Positions 45,171 to 54,675 are shown, numbered from the stretch's first letter. The stretch: DNA of 64,000 nucleotides from Algoriphagus ratkowskyi (GCF_002150505.1 NZ_MSSV01000021.1:1-64000); one strand, 5' to 3'. A program made the numbers and translations. Notes: a model not told the origin generated them from the letters alone.

Positions 45171-45761
45171 ATGAAAAAACTCATTCTTTCTCTAGCACTG
45201 CTGGCATTTGCGCTGACGGGCTACTCGCAAGGCTTTTCTTTTGGCCCAAAATTAGGCCTAAGTCAAACCCAATTGGATCTTAAAAGTGATCAGTTCAAAA
45301 ACGGCGAATCCAAGTTCGGTTATCATGTTGGCCTATTTGCTCGAATTGGTCTTGGGTCCCTTTATCTCCAACCTGAGGTGCTTTATACGCAGACACAAGG
45401 GCAATTTACATTTGATCCTGCTGATGCGCCGATCAAGGAATATGAAGCAGATTTCAATAGAGTAGATATTCCGGTAATGCTGGGCTTTAAGATGTTTAAT
45501 TTTTTAAGAGTACAGGCGGGGCCGATCGCAAGTATAAATCTGAATTCGGAGTTGAAGGATGCTGGGAATACCGTACGGGATGTGAAGTTTGAGGATGCCA
45601 CTGTAGGCTATCAAGCAGGTCTGGGACTGGATATTGGCAACATGATCATTGATGCTAAATATGAGAGCTCGCTTAATAAGATGAGTAGCAAAGTGGGGAA
45701 TTTCAATACCGATCAGCGCGTTAATCAATGGATATTGTCTGTAGGATTTAGACTTTTCTAA
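45171..45761 (+). CDS. Outer-membrane beta-barrel family protein (PorT-like)
   Basis: A 196-residue protein with a signal peptide (MKKLILSLALLAFALTGYSQ). GFSFGPKLGLSQTQLD, GYHVGLFARIGLGSLYLQPEVLY and NRVDIPVMLGFKMFNFLRVQAGP alternate polar and hydrophobic residues, and the C-terminal QWILSVGFRLF has a final Phe. It fits the OMP_b-brl family common in Bacteroidetes. Function unknown. A terminator follows. Confidence 0.88.
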   Translation: MKKLILSLALLAFALTGYSQGFSFGPKLGLSQTQLDLKSDQFKNGESKFGYHVGLFARIGLGSLYLQPEVLYTQTQGQFTFDPADAPIKEYEADFNRVDIPVMLGFKMFNFLRVQAGPIASINLNSELKDAGNTVRDVKFEDATVGYQAGLGLDIGNMIIDAKYESSLNKMSSKVGNFNTDQRVNQWILSVGFRLF

Positions 45762-45782
45762 AAGACTTGAATAGTAAAGAAT

Positions 45783-45811
45783 AAGCCCGATTGAGAATTT
45801 CAGTCGGGCTT
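45783..45811 (+). terminator. Intrinsic terminator after the beta-barrel gene
   Basis: AAGCCCGA with TCGGGCTT around a 13-base loop, followed by a short T tract (TTTCTGC). It lies 22 bases after the stop. Confidence 0.75.
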
Positions 45812-45911
45812 TTCTGCTTATATTTTTACCACTGAAGTAGAAAAATTTCACACGGAGGAGACAGCTTCATCAAGCAATTTTCCTGCTTCTTCAGAAGCTG
45901 GACTTTAGTTT

Positions 45912-46061
45912 CTAATTCCAATTCATCTGAGAGTCGGAATGGACGATCTGCAACTCCCATTCATTGGAGCCTTCAGTGGTTTTCTCTTTGTTGTTTTCCG
46001 AAGGTGAGCAGGCAAAAAAGCTTCCAATCGCTGCGAGGGACAGTAGAATTATGCATCTCAT
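45912..46061 (-). CDS. Short lipoprotein, possibly a truncated paralogue
   Basis: A 49-codon ORF starting MRCIILLSLAAIGSFFACSP, a convincing lipoprotein signal (lipobox Cys near residue 18), followed by only about 30 residues (SENNKEKTTE, NEWELQIVHS). Its ATG overlaps the TGA of the upstream propeller lipoprotein (ATGA), so translation is coupled. The residue pattern ELQIVHSDS recalls ELSLEIIDSLD near the start of that neighbour, suggesting that it is the shortened relic of a second copy. Confidence 0.55.
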   Translation of the reverse strand: MRCIILLSLAAIGSFFACSPSENNKEKTTEGSNEWELQIVHSDSQMNWN

Positions 46062-47248
46062 TTCCCTGTCAATTTCACCTTATAAATCCTTAAGAAATCC
46101 TCTTCTACTTCTTCACTTGGGTTTTTCTGCATCCACAAATATCCTCCTCCGGAAGCGAAAGACTCCAAATCCGCGTTTTTGGGAAGTGAGAGATTTCCTA
46201 AGTAAGCCAAGTTCTCCAAATCAAAAACTAATATTCCTCTGGATACCTGACTATCTAATCTGAAATACATTTCCTCTGCTTCTTCCATTTTATTTGTTTC
46301 ATACAGCTTCGAGAGCTCGGCATTATCTTCAGTCGAGATACCACCATAGTAATTTATAATAAGCTTGTCGTCGACGATATGAATATTTTGGATGGTGGAA
46401 GTACTCCCGTTCAGCATCACTATTCCTTCTGCAAACTCTACTCTTGGTGTGCCATCAATCCCTGCAAAACCAGGAATTGTAAGGTTGACAAGAGTATCTA
46501 AGGCTGCTCCTTCAGGATTCAAACTGTAGCGATATAGCGTAGGCTCGCCTGCCAGTGCGACATAAAGTTTGTTATTCTTTGCTTCCAAGGCTGGCCAAAA
46601 ATCACTTTCATAGTAACCCATTCCATCCAGAAAGCGGCTGTTCTGCTCAAAAGGGACGATTTCATTAGAGCTTCCCGTGGCAATATCCACCAGCTCGAAA
46701 TGCCTGAACGTATCGTAGTATTTCTGCTCTCCGGGATAGGAGTCTCTTGTGCGCAGAGATCTTGTCACTAAGTAAGTTTTGCCATTTAAGACGATTGTTT
46801 CCACAGATTTACCAGGAAAAACCATAGAACCACCCCCGCCGAGCGACTCAGGATGATCAATTTTTTTGACCAAGTTTCCTTCTAAATCATAAATGAAAAT
46901 ACCAGTCGTCCCTACTATAACCAATTGATCATTCCCGATAAATCCGGGGGATTCTAACATAATTTGATAAGAATCTGGTATGTCCTCACTTTTATTGAAT
47001 TGACTTTGAATTTCCCCCTCGCTATTGGTTATGATTATATCACTGAAGGCATAATTATAAAACAAAAATGAATCTCCCGACTCACTCACGGAGGTGATCA
47101 ACGGGTCTCCAAGTACCTTCAAGTCAAGTGAGTCAATTATTTCTAAGGATAACTCAGGTATTTTAGAATCTTCGGAGGATTTCTCAGGAGCTGAACAAGC
47201 AAATCCAGCAAAAATTGAAGCAAAGCAGAAGAGAATACAGTTTTTCAT
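46058..47248 (-). CDS. Putative beta-propeller lipoprotein
   Basis: A 396-residue protein with a lipoprotein signal (ILFCFASIFAGFACSA). The mature part has repeated strand-turn units (GTTGIFIYDLEGNLVKKID, GKTYLVTRSLRTR, NNKLYVALAGEPTLYRYS, KLIINYYGGIS, RGILVFDLENLAYLGNL) like a 6-7 bladed beta-propeller of the type common in Bacteroidetes. Function unknown; probably anchored to the outer membrane. It is followed, with overlap, by the short lipoprotein ORF. Confidence 0.75.
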   Translation of the reverse strand: MKNCILFCFASIFAGFACSAPEKSSEDSKIPELSLEIIDSLDLKVLGDPLITSVSESGDSFLFYNYAFSDIIITNSEGEIQSQFNKSEDIPDSYQIMLESPGFIGNDQLVIVGTTGIFIYDLEGNLVKKIDHPESLGGGGSMVFPGKSVETIVLNGKTYLVTRSLRTRDSYPGEQKYYDTFRHFELVDIATGSSNEIVPFEQNSRFLDGMGYYESDFWPALEAKNNKLYVALAGEPTLYRYSLNPEGAALDTLVNLTIPGFAGIDGTPRVEFAEGIVMLNGSTSTIQNIHIVDDKLIINYYGGISTEDNAELSKLYETNKMEEAEEMYFRLDSQVSRGILVFDLENLAYLGNLSLPKNADLESFASGGGYLWMQKNPSEEVEEDFLRIYKVKLTGK

Positions 47249-47334
47249 GGGTATAATTTTCTATTAAGTTAAAAAGAAACCTGCCAGAAATTCAATCTTA
47301 TGACTTCTTAAAAACTAAAATTTTGTTAAAAAAA

Positions 47335-47364
47335 AGTGCCTCCAAAATCATTTTTGGAGGCACT
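47335..47364 (-). terminator. Intrinsic terminator after the GMC operon
   Basis: A 13-bp perfect stem (AGTGCCTCCAAAA with TTTTGGAGGCACT), loop TCAT, followed on the minus strand by a long T tract. Confidence 0.9.
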
Positions 47365-47386
47365 AACTAGCTGAATTTTCACGGTA

Positions 47387-48091
47387 TTAGGTCAAATTCC
47401 CATCGGTATCCCATTCTGCTATTCTACCTCGATCTTCCATTTTGAGGTAGTGCTGAAGGTATTTTTCTTCGAGTTGTAGACCATGCTTGTCCATCACTTC
47501 TTGAGGAACACCATCCCAAGCATTAGGTTTGTTTCCTACATATCCCATGTATTTCCAGCCTGCTTCTGTGGAGAAATAGCCTGAGCATGTCAAGTTTCTG
47601 AGCGCGTTGAACCACCGAACGCCACCTTCATACTCCGGTTTTGCGGTGTCGGGCCAAGCCACTTCATCCACGATTTGTATCACTTCAGATTGGCTTAGGT
47701 CATTGAAGGTTTTGCCAAACTTTTCATCTGCTTCAAAATCCAGCCACATAAGCCCTCCACGCATTCGTGTCTGATTTTCTGGCTGATCTTTCATCATAAA
47801 CTCTATAAAATCCACCACGCCAATTTCAGTAGCGGCAGGCGAATCATCGTCTTTTGGCATGATGATATCCACCAAAGTGCTTAGCTTTTTTCGCTCTTCA
47901 TCCGTAAAGAAAGTGTTAGAAAGCAAGGCTTGATCACGTTGTTTTTCTTCTTCGGTTCTACCGCCAATAGTGCCTCCAGATAAAAGTGCATTCTCAGGCA
48001 AGGCCTTCTCTTCAGGAGAACATCCGGTAAGGAATAAACCTGTACCGACTGTACCGGTAAAGAGTAGTTTGAGGTTTTCTCTTCTGTTCAT
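47387..48091 (-). CDS. Gluconate 2-dehydrogenase subunit 3-like protein
   Basis: A 234-residue protein. The N-terminal part has MNRRENLKLLFTGTVGTGLFLTGCSP, which mixes a Tat-like RR region with a lipoprotein Cys, suggesting export. FFTDEERKKLSTLVDIIMPKDD, DSPAATEIGVVDFIEFMM and the Cys-containing NLTCSGYFSTEAGWKYMGY match the gluconate 2-dehydrogenase subunit 3 family, the small partner of GMC-type flavoproteins. It lies 3 bases after the GMC gene and is the last gene of the operon. Confidence 0.88.
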   Translation of the reverse strand: MNRRENLKLLFTGTVGTGLFLTGCSPEEKALPENALLSGGTIGGRTEEEKQRDQALLSNTFFTDEERKKLSTLVDIIMPKDDDSPAATEIGVVDFIEFMMKDQPENQTRMRGGLMWLDFEADEKFGKTFNDLSQSEVIQIVDEVAWPDTAKPEYEGGVRWFNALRNLTCSGYFSTEAGWKYMGYVGNKPNAWDGVPQEVMDKHGLQLEEKYLQHYLKMEDRGRIAEWDTDGNLT

Positions 48092-48094
48092 GGC

Positions 48095-49837
48095 TTATAT
48101 ATTTTTCTTTTTCAGTTCTGATACTATGAAATCTGAGGTTCTCCAGCTCAAGGCAAGGATGGTCCAGGTAGGATTCTTGTCAGCTTGAGATACAAATGAG
48201 CCCGCATCCACCACAAAAAGATTTTTGCAGTCATGTGCTTGAGAATTAGAATTAAGCACGGAAGTTTTTGGGTCGTTGCCCATTCTGGCTGTGCCTACTT
48301 CATGAATGATCCTTCCAGGAGCGAGAAGGCCATACATCGTATCTGCACCAGGTTTTGTTCCCAGTAATTGTGCTCCAGCTCCAGTCAAAATTTCTTCGAA
48401 GGTATCTTGCATGTGCTTGGCTTGGTTGATTTCCTGATCTGTCCATTTGTAATTAAACCGTAGCACTGGAATACCAAATTTGTCCACCACCGTTGGGTCG
48501 ATTTCACAGTAGTTGTCAAACCTCGGGACACTTTCCCCTCGGCCTGACATTCCTACAGTTGATCCGTAGATCTGGCGGATGTCCTTTTTCAGACCTACAC
48601 CATAGCCGCCGTTTGGACTTGGCTGGCCAAATTCATCAGTAATGTATTTTCTCATGGAGTCCATATTTCCTCCAGCTCCATAGCTAGGTTGGCCCATTCC
48701 TCCGCCATACTCTATGTGATAGCCTCTGGCAAAATCCAGTTTCTTATTGTCCAGCCACCATGGTGTGTACACGTGCATTCCACCGGTACCGTCCTCATTG
48801 TATCGCTCTCGCCCCATCATATCTGGAATAATCCCTGATCTGCTGGCACCTGTAGAGTCATGTAAGTAATGACCCAGTACGCCGGAGCTATTGCCAATCC
48901 CGTTTGGATGCATCTTTGACTTAGAGTTCAGCATAATCCGTGAAGTCTCGCAGGCAGATGCTCCCAAGACTACCACGTTGGATTTGAGCTTGTATTCCTT
49001 CATGTCTTTCACGTTGACAAAGGAAACTCCAGTCGCTTTGCCCGAATCATCCGAGGTAACTTTTCTTACCATGCTGTGCGTATAAAGATCCACTTTGCCC
49101 TGCTTCATGGCGGGATGAACTAGGCATGTTCCTGCAGAGAAATCAGCATAAACCTGACAGGCACGATTACATTGGCGACAGAAAAAACATGCACCTCGTT
49201 CCTTATTAATTGGCCTGGTCAGAATTGATAGCCTTGAGGGAATCATCGGGATGCTTGCGGCAGTAGTACCTTTTTTCAGATAGATTTCATGAAGTCTCGG
49301 CTTAGGAGGAGGAAGGAAAAAACCATCGGGCTCATTGTAAATGCCTTCTTTAGTACCATAAACGCCTATCAGCTTATCAACCTTGTCATAGTATGGTTTG
49401 ACATCGTCATAGCCGATTGGCCAGTCGTCACCTAAACCATCTATACTGGCTCTTTTGAAATCATTTGGACCAAAGCGTAGCGAGATTCTTCCCCAGTGAT
49501 TAGTTCTGCCACCGACCATTCTAGATCGGAACCAATCAAATTCGGAATCTCCTTTCCGGGTGTATGGTTCACCATCAATTTCCCAGCCTCCGATTGCCGC
49601 ATCAAAATCTCCAAATGGACGTATTTGAGTGCCGGCACCTCTTCGTGGAGATTCCCAAGGTGGTCTGAGTTGGGTACGATCTTCTTCCTTGGCGGGGTCA
49701 AAATCTCCGCCAGCTTCTATTACTGCTACTGAGAGTCCGGCCTCAGAAAGGATTTTGGAGGCCATACCGCCACCAGCTCCAGACCCTACGATAATTACAT
49801 CATAAGTGTCCCCGGAAGATTTAATTTGAAAGCTCAT
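48095..49837 (-). CDS. GMC family oxidoreductase (FAD-dependent large subunit)
   Basis: A 580-residue flavoprotein. VIIVGSGAGGGMASKILSEAGL and VAVIEAGGDF form the FAD Rossmann motif, GGRTNHWGRISLRFGP the FAD-contact region, FFCRQCNRACQVYADFSAG a Cys-containing segment, and HEVGTARMGNDPKTSVL with DAGSFVSQADKNPTWTILAL the C-terminal GMC motif with catalytic His and Asn. It oxidises an alcohol or sugar and passes electrons through subunit 3. The substrate is unknown. Confidence 0.93.
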   Translation of the reverse strand: MSFQIKSSGDTYDVIIVGSGAGGGMASKILSEAGLSVAVIEAGGDFDPAKEEDRTQLRPPWESPRRGAGTQIRPFGDFDAAIGGWEIDGEPYTRKGDSEFDWFRSRMVGGRTNHWGRISLRFGPNDFKRASIDGLGDDWPIGYDDVKPYYDKVDKLIGVYGTKEGIYNEPDGFFLPPPKPRLHEIYLKKGTTAASIPMIPSRLSILTRPINKERGACFFCRQCNRACQVYADFSAGTCLVHPAMKQGKVDLYTHSMVRKVTSDDSGKATGVSFVNVKDMKEYKLKSNVVVLGASACETSRIMLNSKSKMHPNGIGNSSGVLGHYLHDSTGASRSGIIPDMMGRERYNEDGTGGMHVYTPWWLDNKKLDFARGYHIEYGGGMGQPSYGAGGNMDSMRKYITDEFGQPSPNGGYGVGLKKDIRQIYGSTVGMSGRGESVPRFDNYCEIDPTVVDKFGIPVLRFNYKWTDQEINQAKHMQDTFEEILTGAGAQLLGTKPGADTMYGLLAPGRIIHEVGTARMGNDPKTSVLNSNSQAHDCKNLFVVDAGSFVSQADKNPTWTILALSWRTSDFIVSELKKKNI

Positions 49838-49946
49838 TTATTAAAAATTTTTATGGAAGATAAAATATAGCGTAAAAAATAGAGCAATGAAACTGCTCCG
49901 CTACTTCCTTGGTTTTTAAGACAATATATTAACTTATTCTATTGAA

Positions 49947-50639
49947 TTAGTTAATTGCGTTTTCTATGTAAGGCCAAATGGTTTCAAAGACGATTTGATG
50001 ACCTTCCTCAGTAGGGTGAATGCCATCAGGCAGATTAAGTTCAGGAATTCCACCTACATTTTCTAGGAGAAAAGGTATTAATGTTACACCTTTTTCAGTG
50101 GCTACAGCTGGGTACATGGCTGTAAATTCACCAGTATAGTCCTGCCCCATATTCGGAGGGATCTGCATGCCAGCTAAAATTATTTTGGTATCAGGAAATT
50201 TAGATCTGACCTTATCTATAATTTTGAGGAGGTTACTTTTTGACTCTGTTACTTTGATGCCCCGCAAGCCATCATTTCCCCCAAGTTCCAATACAAAAAC
50301 ATCCGGCTTGTCTTCCAGAAACCAATCCAATCTGCTCAGACCGCCAGCGGTAGTTTCGCCCGAAAGGCCACCGTTGATTACCCTGTAATCCATACCAAGG
50401 CTGTCAATTCTTTTTTGTGTTAATCCAGTGAAGCCGTCCTCCTGATCGATTCCGTAGGCGGCAGTCAGGCTATTACCAAAGAAGAGGATGTTCTTCTGAT
50501 CAGATTTTACTTCACTTGTTTTCTTAGTGGTGGTTTCTGTTTGAGATGTTTCGCTTTTTTTCTCAGCGCAAGAAATTACAGCAAGTCCTAGAAATAATAG
50601 AAGGGTAGGAAAGGATAGGCGCTTATAATTGAAAGTCAT
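49947..50639 (-). CDS. GDSL/SGNH lipoprotein esterase (TesA/arylesterase-like)
   Basis: A 230-residue lipoprotein (lipobox LLLFLGLAVISCAE) followed by a low-complexity Lys/Thr linker. SGNH blocks: ILFFGNSLTAAYG (block I; the GDSL Asp is Asn, as in related proteins of this phylum), GGLSGETTAGG (block II), LELGGNDGLRG (block III) and PDGIHPTEEGHQI (block V). A periplasmic lysophospholipase or thioesterase is likely. It is divergent from an ABC ATPase-permease pair exactly as tesA is divergent from ybbA-ybbP in Escherichia coli. Confidence 0.9.
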   Translation of the reverse strand: MTFNYKRLSFPTLLLFLGLAVISCAEKKSETSQTETTTKKTSEVKSDQKNILFFGNSLTAAYGIDQEDGFTGLTQKRIDSLGMDYRVINGGLSGETTAGGLSRLDWFLEDKPDVFVLELGGNDGLRGIKVTESKSNLLKIIDKVRSKFPDTKIILAGMQIPPNMGQDYTGEFTAMYPAVATEKGVTLIPFLLENVGGIPELNLPDGIHPTEEGHQIVFETIWPYIENAIN

Positions 50640-50845
50640 GATGATGGGAATGATGAGTAGTAAGACTATATACCCAAAAGGATATTCTATCTAAAAGGTT
50701 CGATAATGAATACAAACAAGCATGAAAATACCTTCACTGTAAAGTAATTTGTCGATTCGTAGTGGGATTGTTACCTTCCACCAACAATAGCAAGGGTTTG
50801 CCGTTAAGCTGTAACTCAACACGTTTCCCCACCCAAGTACATCAC

Positions 50846-51523
50846 ATGAATATTTTATCAGTAGCAAACCTGAGCAAGGTTTACCAAAGTGGCAGCAGAA
50901 AACTGACTGTCTTAGACGAGGTTACATTCGACATCAAAGCAGGAGAAATCATTTCTATCGTAGGTCCCTCGGGCAGTGGTAAGACGACGCTTCTTGGACT
51001 TTGCGCTGGTTTGGATTCAGGATCTACAGGAAGTGTAGTGCTGGATGGTAATTCCCTAGAGAAACTTACTGAAGATCAGCGGGCAGCGGTCAGAAATCAA
51101 AGTGTTGGCTTTATTTTTCAGAATTTCCAACTCTTGCCAACCTTGACAGCTTTGGAAAACGTGATGGTTCCCTTGGAGCTGAAGAAGAGGAAAAATGCAC
51201 GTCAGAAAGCTCAAGAGCTTCTTGATAAAGTTGGCTTGGGAGATAGAGGAACACATTATCCTACTCAACTTTCGGGTGGAGAGCAGCAGCGAGTCTCTAT
51301 CGCCAGAGCTTTTGCCAATGAACCAAAAATACTTTTCGCAGATGAGCCTACGGGTAATCTGGACACGGAAACAGGCGAAATGATCGAAAAATTGATTTTT
51401 GACCTCAACAAAGAAGAAGGAACTACGCTGGTTTTAGTGACGCACGATTTGGAACTGGCAGCCAAAACTCAGCGCATTATTTATATCAAAGGAGGAAAAG
51501 TACAGGAGGGAACTCATGCCTGA
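50846..51523 (+). CDS. ABC transporter ATP-binding protein (YbbA/LolD type)
   Basis: A 225-residue ATPase. Walker A GPSGSGKTTLLGLCAGL, Q-loop IFQNFQLLPTLTALENVMVPLEL, signature LSGGEQQRVSIARAFANE, Walker B ILFADEPTGNLD and H-loop VTHDLELA. MacB/LolD-type ATPases have this form. The ATG at 50846 is chosen because the upstream 28 codons have no family match. It overlaps the permease gene by 8 bases; function is inferred from the neighbour tesA-like gene, as in ybbA-ybbP. Confidence 0.93.
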   Translation: MNILSVANLSKVYQSGSRKLTVLDEVTFDIKAGEIISIVGPSGSGKTTLLGLCAGLDSGSTGSVVLDGNSLEKLTEDQRAAVRNQSVGFIFQNFQLLPTLTALENVMVPLELKKRKNARQKAQELLDKVGLGDRGTHYPTQLSGGEQQRVSIARAFANEPKILFADEPTGNLDTETGEMIEKLIFDLNKEEGTTLVLVTHDLELAAKTQRIIYIKGGKVQEGTHA

Positions 51524-54038
51524 TTTCGGATGGATTTTTAAGATGGCTTTTCGGGATTTCCGTAAAAATATCTCTAGACTTTTGCTTTTTGTTTCTTCGA
51601 TTGTAGTCGGAATTGCTGCGTTAGTGGCGATTAGTTCCTTTGGAGAAAATCTTACGGCCGACATTAATAACCAAGCAAAAGAGCTTTTAGGAGCTGATTT
51701 GGTTTTAGAAAATAGCAAGCCAATTGGTAAGCAGGCTGTAGATAGTTTAGCTACACAGATGGCATCAGAAGTTAATTTCGCCAGTATGGTGGCTTTTCCT
51801 GAAACAGGTGCAAGTCGTCTGACACAGGTCCGTGCGCTAGAAGGTGATTTCCCATTCTATGGTTTTTTTGAGACCATACCAGTCTCTGGAGATGCAGATT
51901 TTCGTTCCGGTGGGAAAAAGGCTTTAGTAGAAAAAACACTAATGGCTCAGTTTGATGCTGTAGTAGGTGATCAGATCAAAATAGGAGAAGTGCTATTTAC
52001 TGTAGTTGGTGAATTGCAAAGTGTCCCTGGACAAACAGGGATCACCGCTTCAGTAGCTCCGGCGGTGTATATTCCAATGGATTATTTGGAAGAAACTGGC
52101 TTAGTACAACTTGGAAGTAGGGTTAATTACAGTAGGTATTTTCAGTTTGCTGAAGGGACTGATGTAGACGCATTAATTAAGCCCTATGATGATTTATGGG
52201 AAGAAGAGCGGGTAGACGCAGACACGGTTGAGGATAAGAAAAATTCCACTGGCCGTTCATTTGCGAACCTCTCAAATTTTCTAAGTTTAGTAGCATTTAT
52301 TGCTTTACTGCTAGGCTGTGTTGGAGTTGCCAGTGCCGTGAATGTTTTTGTGAAAGAGAAGTTGGCTTCTGTAGCTGTATTACGCTGTCTAGGTGTCTCG
52401 TCTAGAGATGTGTTGCTGATTTATCTGACGGAGATCATGATTATGGGCTTTGTTGGGGCGGTTCTTGGGTCTTTCTTAGGGACACTACTTCAGTTTGTGT
52501 TGCCAGCTGTGTTTGCTGATTTCCTTCCCGTAGAAGTATCCTTTGGGATTTCATGGCTTTCAGTGGGCTTTGGAGTTGTGACAGGCCTTTTTGTTTCCGT
52601 GTTATTTGCGCTATTGCCGCTGTTGAAAGTGAGAAATGTTTCTCCAATGGCAACGCTGAGACCAGAAACTGGAGATTCCACCTTGCTCAAAGATCCTTTG
52701 CGATGGTTGGTGATCGTTGCCATTCTTGCATTTATTTGGGGGTTTAGTTTTTACTTATTAAGAAGAACTGATTTTGCTTTTGGCTTTACAGGTTTTGTAG
52801 TCTTCGCATTTGGAATACTTTGGGCAGTTGCTCAAGCGATTATTTGGGCAGTAAGACGGTTCTTGCCTATTTCTTTCACTTATACCTTGCGTCAATCTCT
52901 GGCAAATTTATACCGACCAAATAATCAGACCGTTTCTTTGATTGCGACAATCGGCTTGGGTACAGCGATGATTTCAACACTCTTTTTCCTCCAAAATCAA
53001 TTGCTGGAAGAAGCAAAGTTTGCAGACAAAGAAGATCAACCTAATATGTTGATGTTTGATATTCAAACTGCTCAGTTAGAGGATGTAAAAGCGGCAATTG
53101 AGTCTAAGGGTATACCTATTCTCCAAGAAGTTGCAATTGTGACAATGCAACTCAATGAGATCAATGGGGTAGACAAGAAGAAGAACGAGGAGATGTCGGA
53201 CGAGGAGAACTTTTCTCGACGGCTTTATAATAGAGAGTTTCGTGTGACTTACCGGGACACACTTATTTCCTCAGAGACATTGGTCGAAGGTGAATTAATT
53301 CCACAAGGTGCCCGAGGAGATAGTATTTTTGTTTCTTTTGAAAAAGGTTTTGGTACTGGGAATGGTTTGAAAATCGGAGATGAAATTGAGTTTAATGTGC
53401 AGGGTAGGCCGATTAAAACTTACATAGGAAGTTTTCGAGAGGTAAAGTTTAATCAGGTATCGACCAATTTCTTGGTTCTTTTCCCAGAGGGAGTTTTAGA
53501 TCAGGCTCCAAAATTTCACGTGCTTATCACCAAAACAAAAGATGACCGACAAGCCGCAGAGACGCAGTCGGAAATTGTACGAGATTTTCCAAACATTTCT
53601 ATTATTAACCTAGGCACAATCGTAGCAACCTTGGAAGAGATTTTAGGGAAAATCAGCTTTGTTATTCAGTTTATGGCGTTTTTTAGTATCGCAACAGGAG
53701 TCTTGGTATTGATTAGTTCCTTGATCATAAGTAAATATCAACGCATGCGAGAGAGTATCTTGCTTCGAACATTGGGGGCTAGCTCGGCTATTGTAAGTAA
53801 GATCAATACGCTGGAATATTTCTTTTTAGGAAGTTTAGCATCGCTTTCCGGGATTATTTTATCCTTTGGAGCGACATGGTTGCTGAGTGAGTTTGTGTTT
53901 GAGATGTCCTTCCGCGGAGCATGGGCAGAGGCATTGATGCTTTACGTAGTGATCACGACGCTTACGATTGTATTGGGTTGGCTGAACGGTAGAAAAATCA
54001 TTAATCAGCCACCGATGGAGATCTTGAGGGGGAACTAG
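51516..54038 (+). CDS. ABC transporter permease with two FtsX domains (YbbP-like)
   Basis: An 840-residue membrane protein: N-terminal span (about 20-42), a large periplasmic MacB-PCD domain (about 50-240), three spans with FtsX motif (about 255-365), two spans (about 397-450), a second periplasmic domain (about 500-700) and three more spans (about 710-830) ending EILRGN. This duplicated FtsX architecture is that of YbbP. With the ATPase it forms a probable type VII exporter or lipid extractor; the tesA-like gene is divergent nearby. Confidence 0.92.
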   Translation: MPDFGWIFKMAFRDFRKNISRLLLFVSSIVVGIAALVAISSFGENLTADINNQAKELLGADLVLENSKPIGKQAVDSLATQMASEVNFASMVAFPETGASRLTQVRALEGDFPFYGFFETIPVSGDADFRSGGKKALVEKTLMAQFDAVVGDQIKIGEVLFTVVGELQSVPGQTGITASVAPAVYIPMDYLEETGLVQLGSRVNYSRYFQFAEGTDVDALIKPYDDLWEEERVDADTVEDKKNSTGRSFANLSNFLSLVAFIALLLGCVGVASAVNVFVKEKLASVAVLRCLGVSSRDVLLIYLTEIMIMGFVGAVLGSFLGTLLQFVLPAVFADFLPVEVSFGISWLSVGFGVVTGLFVSVLFALLPLLKVRNVSPMATLRPETGDSTLLKDPLRWLVIVAILAFIWGFSFYLLRRTDFAFGFTGFVVFAFGILWAVAQAIIWAVRRFLPISFTYTLRQSLANLYRPNNQTVSLIATIGLGTAMISTLFFLQNQLLEEAKFADKEDQPNMLMFDIQTAQLEDVKAAIESKGIPILQEVAIVTMQLNEINGVDKKKNEEMSDEENFSRRLYNREFRVTYRDTLISSETLVEGELIPQGARGDSIFVSFEKGFGTGNGLKIGDEIEFNVQGRPIKTYIGSFREVKFNQVSTNFLVLFPEGVLDQAPKFHVLITKTKDDRQAAETQSEIVRDFPNISIINLGTIVATLEEILGKISFVIQFMAFFSIATGVLVLISSLIISKYQRMRESILLRTLGASSAIVSKINTLEYFFLGSLASLSGIILSFGATWLLSEFVFEMSFRGAWAEALMLYVVITTLTIVLGWLNGRKIINQPPMEILRGN

Positions 54039-54068
54039 CAGGGATAAAAATTAGATAGTTGAAATTTG

Positions 54069-54095
54069 AAATGGGCTCTCACAAGGAGCTCATTT
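54069..54095 (+). terminator. Intrinsic terminator after the YbbP-like gene
   Basis: AAATGGGCTC with GAGCTCATTT, one G-T pair, loop TCACAAG, followed by TCTTTTT. It lies 31 bases after the stop. Confidence 0.75.
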
Positions 54096-54164
54096 TCTTT
54101 TTGCTTATGATTGATTAAATTCAAGTATCAAATATTTTTCATAAATCTCTAAATTTATCTTGAT

Positions 54165-54611
54165 ATGCAAGCTTACGTTAACTTTTTGCTGGAGGACATT
54201 ACAGCAGCTCATCGCCCCGCAGATTATTTTAATAAGTCACGAAAAAACTCCGAAGAAGAAGATTTGGAAGAAGCATTACTAGAATCTGAAATGTTTGTGT
54301 CACAGGAGGTAAGATCTGGATTTGAAGGCTACTGTGGGTTGAAGCGGGAGAGCTTTCCTCCTGTAGATCAGCTTTCCAACGAGCAGCTTGCTCAATTGAC
54401 GTCCTCCTTTGTAAAAATGATGGAGTCTTGGAATTTGTTGGTTCACTTTCCAGATGATCTTCCGCAGCCAATACGATATGAGCTATTGATGGAGATATTA
54501 GTAGGACCAGTAATGATTTTCAATCATGGCTACTGGGGTTTTGACTTTTGTACTGGTGAACCTGTAGGCTGTAAGTTAGGTGAGTATTGTCCCTGTTTGA
54601 ATAGAGAATAA
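54165..54611 (+). CDS. Hypothetical protein, cytoplasmic, conserved-looking
   Basis: A 148-residue protein without signal or membrane spans. It is Asp/Glu rich near residues 25-45 (RKNSEEEDLEEALLESE), mainly helical, and carries Cys near the C-terminus (FDFCTGEPVGCKLGEYCPCLNR), four in a 16-residue span, which may bind metal or form disulfides. No family recognised. A single-gene unit, followed by hairpin repeat 54657-54675. Confidence 0.6.
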   Translation: MQAYVNFLLEDITAAHRPADYFNKSRKNSEEEDLEEALLESEMFVSQEVRSGFEGYCGLKRESFPPVDQLSNEQLAQLTSSFVKMMESWNLLVHFPDDLPQPIRYELLMEILVGPVMIFNHGYWGFDFCTGEPVGCKLGEYCPCLNRE

Positions 54612-54656
54612 TAAGATCCACAAAAAATCAAAATTCAAGCTGATATGTTAGCTTTT

Positions 54657-54675
54657 CCAAAGTGCCAAACTTTGG
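54657..54675. repeat. CCAAAGT...ACTTTGG hairpin, left of the DUF4143 gene
   Basis: CCAAAGT (54657-54663) with ACTTTGG (54669-54675), loop GCCAA. The surroundings GCTTTTCCAAAG match the hairpin at 56187-56213, so the two may belong to one dispersed palindrome family. Confidence 0.55.
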
